The notes beneath the pieces were generated by a model, which saw only the letters and a program-made list of their open reading frames with translations, made no database searches and was not told where the DNA came from. The position numbers and the translations under genes are program-made. Positions 42,667 to 50,167 of a stretch of DNA of 64,000 nucleotides are shown here, piece by piece. Every line of letters begins with the position of its first letter. Positions within the stretch are counted from its first letter, which is position 1. This DNA comes from Pelagerythrobacter marinus. Lineage in GTDB: Bacteria > Pseudomonadota > Alphaproteobacteria > Sphingomonadales > Sphingomonadaceae. The stretch is taken from positions 62,001-126,000 of the forward strand of contig NZ_WTYO01000006.1 of the NCBI RefSeq assembly GCF_009827515.1, read 5' to 3'.

Positions 42667-43311
42667 GTGAAGCCGGCAATGCAAGTGACCGACGCGGCGA
42701 GCGGGGGCCTCGTCCATGTGATTGACCGCGATTCGCGGCGCCGGGCGGAGGTGTCGCGCGAATTGCTGGCGCTGGGCGTCCATGCCGAGATTTACGAGGA
42801 TGCGGGCGAGTTCCTGCGCATGCTGCCCACGCGCGGCGCGGTCCTGATGGTCGAATCCGACGAAGGCACGCTGCCCGAATTCATGGGCCGGCTGCGCGCG
42901 CGGCAACGCTATTACCCGGTCTCGCTCTATGCCGAGGCGCCAAGCCCCGACCGGGTCGTGCGCGCGATGCGCGAAGGGGCGATGGACTATCTCGCCTGGC
43001 CGTTCGAACCGGGCCTGTTCCAGGACACGCTTCGCCGCCTGAGCGAGGAAGGCGACCGGCAGCGCCGGATCGAGCGCGCGCGCGCCGATGCACGGGGCCG
43101 GGTGGAACAGTTGACCGGGCGCGAACGCGACGTTCTGGTCGCCCTGCTGGACGGCAATTCGAACAAGCAGATCGCCGCGCTGCTCGACCTCAGCCCGCGC
43201 ACGGTCGAGATCTACCGCAAGAACGTGATGCGCAAGTTCGACGCCAAGTCCACGTCCGAAGCCGTGCGGATCGGCATCTATGCCGACTTGTGGGAGGCGC
43301 CGCCGGGCTGA
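42667..43311 (+). CDS. LuxR-family regulator with degenerate receiver domain
   Basis: Transcription regulator of 214 aa, by position linked to flagellar genes. Residues about 15-135 have the fold order of a response-regulator receiver (LVHVIDRDSRRRAEV at the start, AMREGAMDYLAWPFEP at the end). The phosphoacceptor Asp is replaced: the strand reads VLMVE, with Glu63 at its place. The C-terminal LuxR helix-turn-helix (about 147-208) is intact: LTGRERDVLVALLDGNSNKQ, IAALLDLSPRTVEIYRKNVM. GTG at 42667 is preferred because GGGAT precedes it; ATG at 42679 is possible. Its end overlaps the convergent hypothetical gene by 34 bases. Confidence 0.82.
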   Translation: MKPAMQVTDAASGGLVHVIDRDSRRRAEVSRELLALGVHAEIYEDAGEFLRMLPTRGAVLMVESDEGTLPEFMGRLRARQRYYPVSLYAEAPSPDRVVRAMREGAMDYLAWPFEPGLFQDTLRRLSEEGDRQRRIERARADARGRVEQLTGRERDVLVALLDGNSNKQIAALLDLSPRTVEIYRKNVMRKFDAKSTSEAVRIGIYADLWEAPPG

Positions 43312-43718
43312 CCCGTCCCCCCGGGGGCGAGGTTCAGCAGGAAGGCGCACCAGGCCAGCGCCAGCGCGCGCGCGGGCGACGAAGCGCGCACGCGCGCTTC
43401 GCCCGATTGCCCTTCCAGCCACACCCGCGCGCCGGCTTCGCGCGCGCCGCGGGCCACGATCTCGTGCCGCAGCGTCCCGCCGACCAGCGCCGCCGCGGCC
43501 GTTTCCCATGCCCCGCGCTCCAGCAATTGCTCGAAAGCCTCCTCGTCCATCGGGCAGGCGGTCAGCCGGTCGAACGGGGGCGGGGTCAGGGCGGCGAGAT
43601 GGAACGCGTGGCGCAGGCAGTTTTCCAGCCGGGCATCGCCCTCCATGCGGGCGGACAGGCGGGCGATGCCGTCGAACCACGTCGCCGCGTCGAGGCGGGC
43701 ATTATCGTACGCTTCCAT
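43278..43718 (-). CDS. Hypothetical protein, convergent with the LuxR-type gene
   Basis: A 146-aa protein I do not recognise. It starts MEAYDNARLDAATWFDGIAR and includes LENCLRHAFHLAALTPPPFD and ARALALAWCAFLLNLAPGG near the C-terminus. No signal peptide is seen; one hydrophobic stretch near the end is short for a membrane helix. An extension to 43865 would add Arg/Pro-rich residues without protein character, so the ATG at 43718 is preferred. The last 34 bases overlap the regulator gene on the other strand. It may be a lineage-specific gene; coding is likely but not certain. Confidence 0.55.
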   Translation of the reverse strand: MEAYDNARLDAATWFDGIARLSARMEGDARLENCLRHAFHLAALTPPPFDRLTACPMDEEAFEQLLERGAWETAAAALVGGTLRHEIVARGAREAGARVWLEGQSGEARVRASSPARALALAWCAFLLNLAPGGTGQPGGASHKSA

Positions 43719-43993
43719 CAGGGCAGGCCCCTTCCGGCTTGGAATCGAACATACACCGATAGGGGGGCGAGGGTTAGCGTTCTGTTTCGGGCGGAGTAGC
43801 GGGCGCATTCCGGGTGGAATCCCCCAGCCGGCCCAATGTTCCCGAAAAGCGCGGCGTTTCCGCAAGGCGCGGCGAAAATCTGTTCATGGCCCTCCCCGAA
43901 GCCCGCAAAACGCTGTTCGGCGCATTGCTGTCACATGGCGTTCATGCTGCTAGGGCAGTCCTGTCCGCAACGCCACGCAGGATAACTTTACTT

Positions 43994-45325
43994 ATGTCAT
44001 ATTCCGCCAGCCGCCGCACGTTCCTCGCCGCCACCGGTTCCGCCTTCGCCGGGCTCCTGGCATCGGGCTGCACGACCACCGGCGCCCGCGCCGGGGGCGC
44101 CGCCATGGCCGCCGGCTACGGGCCGCTGCGCCCCGATCCGGCCGGGGTGATGGACCTGCCCGAGGGCTTCACCTACCGCGTGATCTCCAGCCTGGGGGAG
44201 GCGATGGACGACGGCTTCACCGTGCCCGACGCGGCCGACGGCATGGGCTGTTTCGACCTCGGCGGCGGCAGGCTCGCGCTCGTGCGCAACCACGAGCTGG
44301 TGCCGGGCAAGGACGGGGGCGGGGTCGTGGGCCCGGCCTTCGACACCGTGGGCAGGAGCCTGGTGCCCCTGCCGGGCGGCACGACCACGCTGGTCCTCGA
44401 TGCTGAAACCCTGGCGGTCGAGCGGCAGTATCGCTCGCTCGCCGGGACGATCCGCAACTGCGCCGGCGGGATCACGCCCTGGGGCAGCTGGCTGACGTGC
44501 GAGGAGGCGCCGGCGCGCGCCGACGGGCGGATCAACCAGGATCACGGGTGGACGTTCGAAGTGCCCGCCGATGCGCCCGGGCTGGTCGACCCGGTGCCGC
44601 TGAAGGCCATGGGCCGCTTCAACCACGAGGCGGCCTGCGTCGATCCGGCGACCGGCATCGTCTACCAGACCGAGGATCGCGACGACAGCCTGCTCTATCG
44701 CTTCATCCCGAACGTGCCGGGAAAGCTGGCCGAGGGCGGGCGGCTCCAGGCGCTGGCGATCGTCGGCGCACCGGCGGACACGCGCAACTGGGCCGACGCA
44801 GGCGCGCCCTGGCCCACCGGTAGCTGGGCCGATGCGCGCTGGATCGACCTCGACGACGTGGAATCGCCCGAAGACGACCTGCGCCGGCGCGGCGCGGCGG
44901 ACGGCGCGGCATTGTTCGCGCGCGGCGAAGGCATCCACATGGGCGATGGCGAGCTCTATTTCTGCTGCACCAGCGGCGGCGCGGCCCGGCTGGGCCAGAT
45001 CTTCCGCCTCGTCCCCGGGCGCGGCGGGGCGGCCGACCGGCTGCAGCTGTTCTTCGAATCGACCAGTCCCGACCAGTTCAACTACGGCGACAACCTGACC
45101 GTGGGCCCGAACGGCCACCTGGTCGTGTGCGAGGACCAGTACACCGAGGTCGTGACCAACCACCTGCGCGGGATCACGCCAGAGGGCACGGCCTATCCGC
45201 TCGCGCTGCTGCACATGCAGACCGAGTGGGCGGGGGCCTGTTTCTCGCCCGACGGGCGGACGCTGTTCGTCAATGCCTACAGCCCCACGCGCACGTTCGC
45301 GATCACCGGCCCCTGGATCGCCTGA
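43994..45325 (+). CDS. PhoX/DUF839 family exported protein (Tat lipoprotein)
   Basis: Related to PhoX alkaline phosphatases (443 aa). The start at 43994 gives a twin-arginine signal (SRRTFLAATG) that ends in a lipobox ASGC (Cys near residue 23), suggesting export in folded form and lipid anchoring. The PhoX-like body includes GGRLALVRNHELVPGKDGG (about 75-95), GRFNHEAACVDPATGIVYQT and CCTSGGAARLGQIFRLVPG, and at the end GACFSPDGRTLFVNAYSPT. PhoX enzymes use iron and calcium to release phosphate; family members without activity exist, so enzymatic function is inferred. Confidence 0.83.
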   Translation: MSYSASRRTFLAATGSAFAGLLASGCTTTGARAGGAAMAAGYGPLRPDPAGVMDLPEGFTYRVISSLGEAMDDGFTVPDAADGMGCFDLGGGRLALVRNHELVPGKDGGGVVGPAFDTVGRSLVPLPGGTTTLVLDAETLAVERQYRSLAGTIRNCAGGITPWGSWLTCEEAPARADGRINQDHGWTFEVPADAPGLVDPVPLKAMGRFNHEAACVDPATGIVYQTEDRDDSLLYRFIPNVPGKLAEGGRLQALAIVGAPADTRNWADAGAPWPTGSWADARWIDLDDVESPEDDLRRRGAADGAALFARGEGIHMGDGELYFCCTSGGAARLGQIFRLVPGRGGAADRLQLFFESTSPDQFNYGDNLTVGPNGHLVVCEDQYTEVVTNHLRGITPEGTAYPLALLHMQTEWAGACFSPDGRTLFVNAYSPTRTFAITGPWIA

Positions 45326-45370
45326 TCCTCGATCCGGCGCGGCGGCTTGCCACTGCCGCGCCGCCCCCGC

Positions 45371-45946
45371 ATGACGGGCGCCATGTCCTCGCTGTTCTTC
45401 GGTTTCATCGCGGTTCTCCTGGGCACGGTCGGCGCGCGCGACCAGCTGACGGTGGCGCAGGTTTCCGCCGTTTCGCGGCGCGGGCCCGGCGTGCTGGCCG
45501 CGGCGGCGATCAGCGCGACCGTTTCGGCCATGGCCATGGCGCTCGCGGGCCAGGCGATGTCCGGCCTCCTGCCCGCGGCGGGCAAGACGATGCTGGTCGC
45601 CTTCGCACTCGGCTTCGCCGCGATCGAGCTGGCGCTGCCGGTGCGCCAGGCGCGGGCGCGCGAGCCGACCCGGTCGGTCGCGGCGATCGCGATCGTCCTC
45701 TTCGCCCGGCAACTGGGCGACGCGGCGCGTTTCATCGTCTTCGCCATTGCGGCCGCGACCGGGGCGCCGCTCTGGGCCGGGGTCGGCGGAGCGCTCGGCG
45801 GGATACTGGCGCTGGCCGCCGGCTGGGCCGCGGGCGAGGGCGGTCTCGCCGCACTGCCCCTGCGCGCGCTGCGGCTGGCGCTGGGAGCTATCGTCCTCGC
45901 CGCGGCGGTCGCCGTCGGCCTCGGCGCGAGGGGGATCATCGGTTGA
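45371..45946 (+). CDS. Membrane protein resembling the TMEM165/GDT1 (UPF0016) family
   Basis: A 191-aa protein with about six hydrophobic segments arranged as two similar halves, as in GDT1-type manganese/calcium transporters. The family's ELGDKT-like motif is degenerate: the first half has TVGARDQLTVAQ and the second has RQLGDAARFIVF. Thus the call is tentative. The gene follows the PhoX-like gene by 45 bases; ATG at 45371 or 45383 could be the start. No metal regulator is nearby. Confidence 0.45.
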   Translation: MTGAMSSLFFGFIAVLLGTVGARDQLTVAQVSAVSRRGPGVLAAAAISATVSAMAMALAGQAMSGLLPAAGKTMLVAFALGFAAIELALPVRQARAREPTRSVAAIAIVLFARQLGDAARFIVFAIAAATGAPLWAGVGGALGGILALAAGWAAGEGGLAALPLRALRLALGAIVLAAAVAVGLGARGIIG

Positions 45947-46047
45947 TCGACCCACTCGATCACACAGAGCGGCCGACCTCGCGAAACCGTTTGCCGATCC
46001 GGCCGTTGGGATAACAAGTATCAACGCGAAGGAGGGATATTCTCACG

Positions 46048-46509
46048 ATGAGCACGACGGGCGACAATTCGAAGAAGGCGCTGGTGAGCGCGCTGAACGG
46101 CGCGCTGGCGGACACGCTGGCGCTCTACGTCAAGACCAAGAACTTCCACTGGCACGTCGCGGGCCCGCGCTTTCGCGACCTGCACCTGCTGTTCGACGAG
46201 CAGGCGGCCCAGCTGATCGGCACGGTGGACCTGATCGGCGAGCGGGTGCGGAAGAACGGCGCGCCGACGCTGACCTCGATCGGTTCGATCGGCAATGCCA
46301 CCGGCGTATCCGACCAGGACGATACCTCGCTGGAAGCCGACACGATGGTGAAGGAACTGCGCGACGACAACCGCAAGCTCCACGACCGGCTGAACGAAGT
46401 AAAGGAAGCGGCCGAGGAAGCCGGCGACAATGCCACCAGCGGGATCGTGGACGACTGGATCGACCAGGCCGAAGAACGGATCTGGTTCCTTTCGCAGACG
46501 CTGAAGTAA
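46048..46509 (+). CDS. dps: Dps-family DNA-binding/ferroxidase protein
   Basis: Mini-ferritin that stores iron, consumes peroxide and may bind DNA in starvation (153 aa). The ferroxidase residues are all present with the right spacing: His34 (NFHWHVAGP), His46 (RDLHLLFDEQ), Asp61 and Glu65 (TVDLIGERVR). The rest fits the four-helix fold. The ATG is preceded by GAAGGAGGG at 46029-46037. It is followed by a hairpin terminator (46532-46567). DNA binding by the N-terminal Lys is possible but uncertain. Confidence 0.95.
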   Translation: MSTTGDNSKKALVSALNGALADTLALYVKTKNFHWHVAGPRFRDLHLLFDEQAAQLIGTVDLIGERVRKNGAPTLTSIGSIGNATGVSDQDDTSLEADTMVKELRDDNRKLHDRLNEVKEAAEEAGDNATSGIVDDWIDQAEERIWFLSQTLK

Positions 46510-46531
46510 CGCCCGCCCCTTTTTTGCGATG

Positions 46532-46567
46532 AAAGCCCGCACGCGGCGCTTGGCCGCGGCGGGCTTT
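46532..46567 (+). terminator. Terminator hairpin after dps
   Basis: AAAGCCCGC (46532-46540) pairs perfectly with GCGGGCTTT (46559-46567), with an inner CGCGGC/GCCGCG stem (46542-46547 and 46553-46558). It ends in TTT, and an upstream T6 is at 46519-46525. The hairpin lies immediately before the most likely start of the next gene. Confidence 0.7.
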
Positions 46568-47206
46568 ATGCTATTTGCTGCGGCCGTGAAGAACGCGAAC
46601 GTGATCGAGGGGGCCGGCGATGCGCGCGTGGCCGAGTGGCTGGGCGACAGGCTCGACGCCGCGCTGGGCGGCACCGCCGGGACCGTGGCGGTTACCCTGC
46701 CCGGCGGATCGACCCCCTTTCCCATTCTCGAACGGCTGCAGGAACGCGCGATCGACTGGTCGCGGGTGGAGGTCTGGCCCGGCGACGACCGGATCGTTCC
46801 CGAAGATCACCCGGCCAGCAACACCGGCCGCATCCGCGCCGCGCTGGAGCCGCTGGGCGCGCGGATCGTCCCGCTGGAAGAAGACGCCGCGCCGCCGCGC
46901 TTCGCGATCGCCTGGCTGGGCATGGGGGCGGACGGGCACATCGCCTCGCTGTTTCCCAATACCGATCCGCGGCCCGACGATCCGCGCCCGGTGCGCCGCT
47001 TGACGCCTGACCCCCTGCCGCCGGAGGCGCCTTTCGACCGGATCACGCTGACGATCCCGGCGCTGCTGGCGAGCGAGGAGATCATGTTCGTCATCCGCGG
47101 GGCGGACAAGCGGACGGTGTTCGACGGCGCCCTGCGCGGCGAGCACGACCTGCCCGTGGCGCGCCTGCTGGCCGCGGCCCGGCAACCCGTTACGTGCTTC
47201 GCCTGA
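46568..47206 (+). CDS. pgl: 6-phosphogluconolactonase
   Basis: Hydrolyses 6-phosphogluconolactone in the pentose phosphate or Entner-Doudoroff route (212 aa from 46568). The family motifs are VAVTLPGGSTPFPILERLQE (about residues 33-52), VEVWPGDDRIVPEDHPASNT and AIAWLGMGADGHIASLFPNT, with TLTIPALLASEEIMFVIRG at the C-terminal side. The start is uncertain. The longer reading from 46529 would run through the dps terminator hairpin, so ATG at 46568 or GTG at 46586 is preferred. The next gene overlaps the end by 13 bases. Other pathway genes are not nearby. Confidence 0.85.
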   Translation: MLFAAAVKNANVIEGAGDARVAEWLGDRLDAALGGTAGTVAVTLPGGSTPFPILERLQERAIDWSRVEVWPGDDRIVPEDHPASNTGRIRAALEPLGARIVPLEEDAAPPRFAIAWLGMGADGHIASLFPNTDPRPDDPRPVRRLTPDPLPPEAPFDRITLTIPALLASEEIMFVIRGADKRTVFDGALRGEHDLPVARLLAAARQPVTCFA

Positions 47207-47661
47207 TCCCTCCCCCGGCGCACCGCCTCGCGCTGCGCCTGGCCCATGCCGCGCGCAAGCGCTGGTGGCGCCTGACCCGGCCGACGCTGGAAAGCTGCGC
47301 GGTGATCGCCTGCGATATCGAGGGGCGGCTGCTGCTCGTGCGGCTCAGCTACGGCACCGGCAACTGGTCGTTGCCGATCGGCGGGGTGAAGCGGCGCGAG
47401 ACGCCCGAGGAAGCGGCCCGGCGCGAACTGCGCGAGGAAACCGGGGTCGAGGCCCATGCCATGGCCCTGCTCGGCGTGCGGAACGAGGAACTGCACGGCG
47501 CGGTCCACCGGCTGCACATCTTCGCCACCCAGGTCGCCGGGCATCCCCGGCCCGACCGGCGCGAAGTGCTGGAGGCGCGGTTCTTCCCCCCGCATTCGCT
47601 TCCCGAGCCGCTCGACGAGCGCACCCGCCTCAAGATCGCGCTCTGGCGCCAGCGGTCATAG
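47194..47661 (+). CDS. Nudix hydrolase
   Basis: Hydrolase for nucleoside-diphosphate-type compounds (155 aa). The Nudix box is complete, GGVKRRETPEEAARR-ELREETGV, spanning about residues 62-84 with its conserved Gly, Glu, Arg-Glu and Glu-Glu residues. The substrate cannot be told. The GTG start (47194) overlaps pgl by 13 bases. Residues 18-28 (HAARKRWWRLT) are basic and may bind nucleic acid or phosphate, although this is speculative. It is convergent with dinB, overlapping it by 6 bases. Confidence 0.87.
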   Translation: MLRLIPPPAHRLALRLAHAARKRWWRLTRPTLESCAVIACDIEGRLLLVRLSYGTGNWSLPIGGVKRRETPEEAARRELREETGVEAHAMALLGVRNEELHGAVHRLHIFATQVAGHPRPDRREVLEARFFPPHSLPEPLDERTRLKIALWRQRS

Positions 47662-48810
47662 CAGCGACAGCTGGGCGCTGTCGCGCGCGGCCTCTTCCTC
47701 CGGCATCCCGGGCCGATCGAGGCCGGACAGGGTCAGGCCCATCAGCCGGATCGGCAGCGGCAGGGGCAGCAGGTTGTCGAGCAGCTCGTGCCCGATCCGG
47801 GCGAACTCGCGCTTGTCCGCGACGTCGCGCGGCAGGCTGCGCGAACGGGTCACGATGCGGAAATCGGTGTATTTCATCTTCAGCGTGACCGTGCGCCCGC
47901 GCGCCTCGGCCCGCTCGATCCTGTCCCACACGATATCGACGATCCCGTCCAGCGCCGCGCGCAGGGCATGGCCCGTCGAAATGTCCTCGCGGTACGTCCG
48001 CTCTCCGCCCACCGACTTGCGGATGCGGTTGGTCCGCACCGGGCGCAGGTCCACCCCGCGCGCCGCGCGATAGAGGTAATCGGCGAAGCTGCCGAAATGC
48101 GCGCGCAGGAAGGCGATGTCCTTCGCCGCCAGGTCGGCCCCGGTCTCGATCCCCAGCCGGGCCATCTTCTCCGCCCCCTTGGGCCCGACCCCGTGGAACC
48201 GGCGCACCGGCAGGCGCGCGACGAAGGCCGCCCCTTCGCCCGGGCGAATCACGCACAGGCCGTCGGGCTTGTTCTGGTCGCTGGCGATCTTGGCCAGGAA
48301 CTTGTTGTACGAAACGCCGGCACTGGCGGTCAGGCCCGTTTCCTCGCGGATCGCGGCGCGGATCATCTGCGCGATCCGGGTGGCCGAACCGATGCCGTGC
48401 AGGTCCTCGGTCACGTCGAGATAGGCCTCGTCCAGGCTCAGCGGTTCGACCAGCGGGGTGTGGTGGCGAAAGATCGCCCGGATCTGCTGCGAAACCTGCT
48501 TGTAGACGTCGAACCGGTGGCGCACGAAGACCAGGCCCGGACACAGCCGCCGCGCGGTGACCGACGGCATGGCGCTGCACACGCCGAACTTGCGCGCCTC
48601 GTAACTGGCGGCCGCGACCACGCCCCGGCCGCCCGCGCCGCCGACGGCGACCGGCTTGCCGCGCAGTTCCGGGTGGTCGCGCTGCTCGACGCTGGCGAAG
48701 AAGGCATCCATGTCGACGTGGATGATCTTGCGCAGCCCCGCGGCCTCGTCGGATTCGGGCTCCTGCCCGTCGGGCCCGTCGCCGGCCGGATTGTCGATCG
48801 CGTGATCCAT
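47656..48810 (-). CDS. dinB: DNA polymerase IV (DinB, Y-family)
   Basis: Translesion DNA polymerase (384 aa). Catalytic carboxylates are present: Asp33 in HVDMDAFFASVEQRD and Asp127-Glu128 in LSLDEAYLDVTED. The second of the two phenylalanines (Phe38) is the steric gate. The C-terminal end SAQLSLL resembles the beta-clamp-binding motif (QLxLF). Typical blocks are ASAGVSYNKFLAKIASDQNK and PVRRFHGVGPKGAEKMARLG. The gene faces the MFS transporter with 58 bases between; no SOS box was recognised in that gap. Confidence 0.95.
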   Translation of the reverse strand: MDHAIDNPAGDGPDGQEPESDEAAGLRKIIHVDMDAFFASVEQRDHPELRGKPVAVGGAGGRGVVAAASYEARKFGVCSAMPSVTARRLCPGLVFVRHRFDVYKQVSQQIRAIFRHHTPLVEPLSLDEAYLDVTEDLHGIGSATRIAQMIRAAIREETGLTASAGVSYNKFLAKIASDQNKPDGLCVIRPGEGAAFVARLPVRRFHGVGPKGAEKMARLGIETGADLAAKDIAFLRAHFGSFADYLYRAARGVDLRPVRTNRIRKSVGGERTYREDISTGHALRAALDGIVDIVWDRIERAEARGRTVTLKMKYTDFRIVTRSRSLPRDVADKREFARIGHELLDNLLPLPLPIRLMGLTLSGLDRPGMPEEEAARDSAQLSLL

Positions 48811-48868
48811 CCGTTCCGGATTACTTCACCGGGTTGCAAAGCGGAACCGTTCGCCGCACAGGCCACCT

Positions 48869-50149
48869 GTGCAGATGCGGAATCGAACCCTGGCCGGCGA
48901 AGAGCACGAGGTCCGACGCCATTCCAGCCTGGCCGGGCGGCCCCCGATCGGGGAACGCGAGCTGATCTGCATGATGGCCCTGCTGATGGCGCTCAACGCG
49001 TTCGGCATCGATGCCATCCTGCCCGCGCTCGACGATCTCGCCGGCGACCTGGGCGCGGCGGGCAACGACCGGCAGTTCGTGGTCGGCGTCTACCTGCTCG
49101 CCAGCGGCGTCGGCACGGTGCTGCCCGGCAGTTTCGCCGACCGTTTCGGCCGCCGCCCGGTCCTGTTCGTGGCGCTCGCGGCCTATATCCTCCTCTCGGT
49201 CGCCTGCGCGCTGGCCAGTTCGTTCACGATGCTGGTGGCGCTGCGCGCGGTGCAGGGCATCTTCGCCGCCGGGATCATCGCGCTGCCGCCGGCCATCATC
49301 CGCGACCGCGTGGGCGGCGACCGCATGGCCCGGATGATGAGCCTGATCTTCGTCATCTTCCTGCTGGTCCCGGCGATCGCGCCCAGCATCGGGCAGGGGA
49401 TCATGGCGGTCATGGGCGGCTGGCGCTGGATTTTCGCCGCGATGGCCGCGCTGGGGCTGGGGATGACGGTCTGGGTCTACCTTCGCCTGCCGGAAACGCT
49501 CCACGCCGCCGACCGGCAGGAAATCCGCCTGCGGCCGATCGTGCGCAACATGACCAGCGCGCTGACCCTGCGCGAGACGATCGGCTACACGCTGGGCAGC
49601 GCGCTGGTGTTCGGCGGCCTGTTCGGCTTCATCAATTCCAGCCAGCAACTGATCGGCGAGGCTTTCGGCGCGGGCGACGACTTCCCGCTGATATTCGCCA
49701 TCTGCGCGGGCTGCATGGCGATATCGAACTGGTCCAATTCGCGCATCGTCGAACGCTTCGGCGCGCGCCGGGTCAGCCACGTCGCCCTGTTCGCCTTCAT
49801 CGCCGTGGCCGCGGCGCAGCTGTGGTTCGCCAGCCAGCCGGACGAGAGCCTGTGGACTTTCGTGCCGCTGATGGCCGCGAACATGAGCCTGCTCGGCTTC
49901 ATCGGGGCCAATTTCGGTTCGATCGCGATGCAGCCGTTCGGCCATATCGCCGGGGCCGCGGCATCCGCGCAAGGCTTCGTGCGCATGACCAGCGGCGCCG
50001 CGCTGGGCGGGTTCATCGGCTATGCCTACGACGGAACGGCGCGGCCCCTGGCGCTCGCCCTGCTGGCGACCGCGGTGCTGAGCCTGCTGTTCGTGCTCTT
50101 CAGCGAGAAGGGCGAGCTGTTCGGCCCGCCGGTGCGCGACACCGACTGA
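48869..50149 (+). CDS. MFS transporter, Bcr/CflA drug-resistance type
   Basis: A 426-aa transporter of the 12-helix major facilitator superfamily. The start is GTG 48869 or ATG 48875. After about 30 hydrophilic residues there are hydrophobic helices, with the motif A-like SFADRFGRRPVLFVALAAYI (about 87-106). Bcr-like blocks include LNAFGIDAILPALDDLAGDL and VPAIAPSIGQGIMAVMGGWR. Drug efflux is the likely role, but substrates cannot be read. It has no repressor gene beside it. The C-terminus ends shortly after the last helix. Confidence 0.87.
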   Translation: MQMRNRTLAGEEHEVRRHSSLAGRPPIGERELICMMALLMALNAFGIDAILPALDDLAGDLGAAGNDRQFVVGVYLLASGVGTVLPGSFADRFGRRPVLFVALAAYILLSVACALASSFTMLVALRAVQGIFAAGIIALPPAIIRDRVGGDRMARMMSLIFVIFLLVPAIAPSIGQGIMAVMGGWRWIFAAMAALGLGMTVWVYLRLPETLHAADRQEIRLRPIVRNMTSALTLRETIGYTLGSALVFGGLFGFINSSQQLIGEAFGAGDDFPLIFAICAGCMAISNWSNSRIVERFGARRVSHVALFAFIAVAAAQLWFASQPDESLWTFVPLMAANMSLLGFIGANFGSIAMQPFGHIAGAAASAQGFVRMTSGAALGGFIGYAYDGTARPLALALLATAVLSLLFVLFSEKGELFGPPVRDTD

Positions 50150-50167
50150 GCGGCGCGGGGCCGCGCG

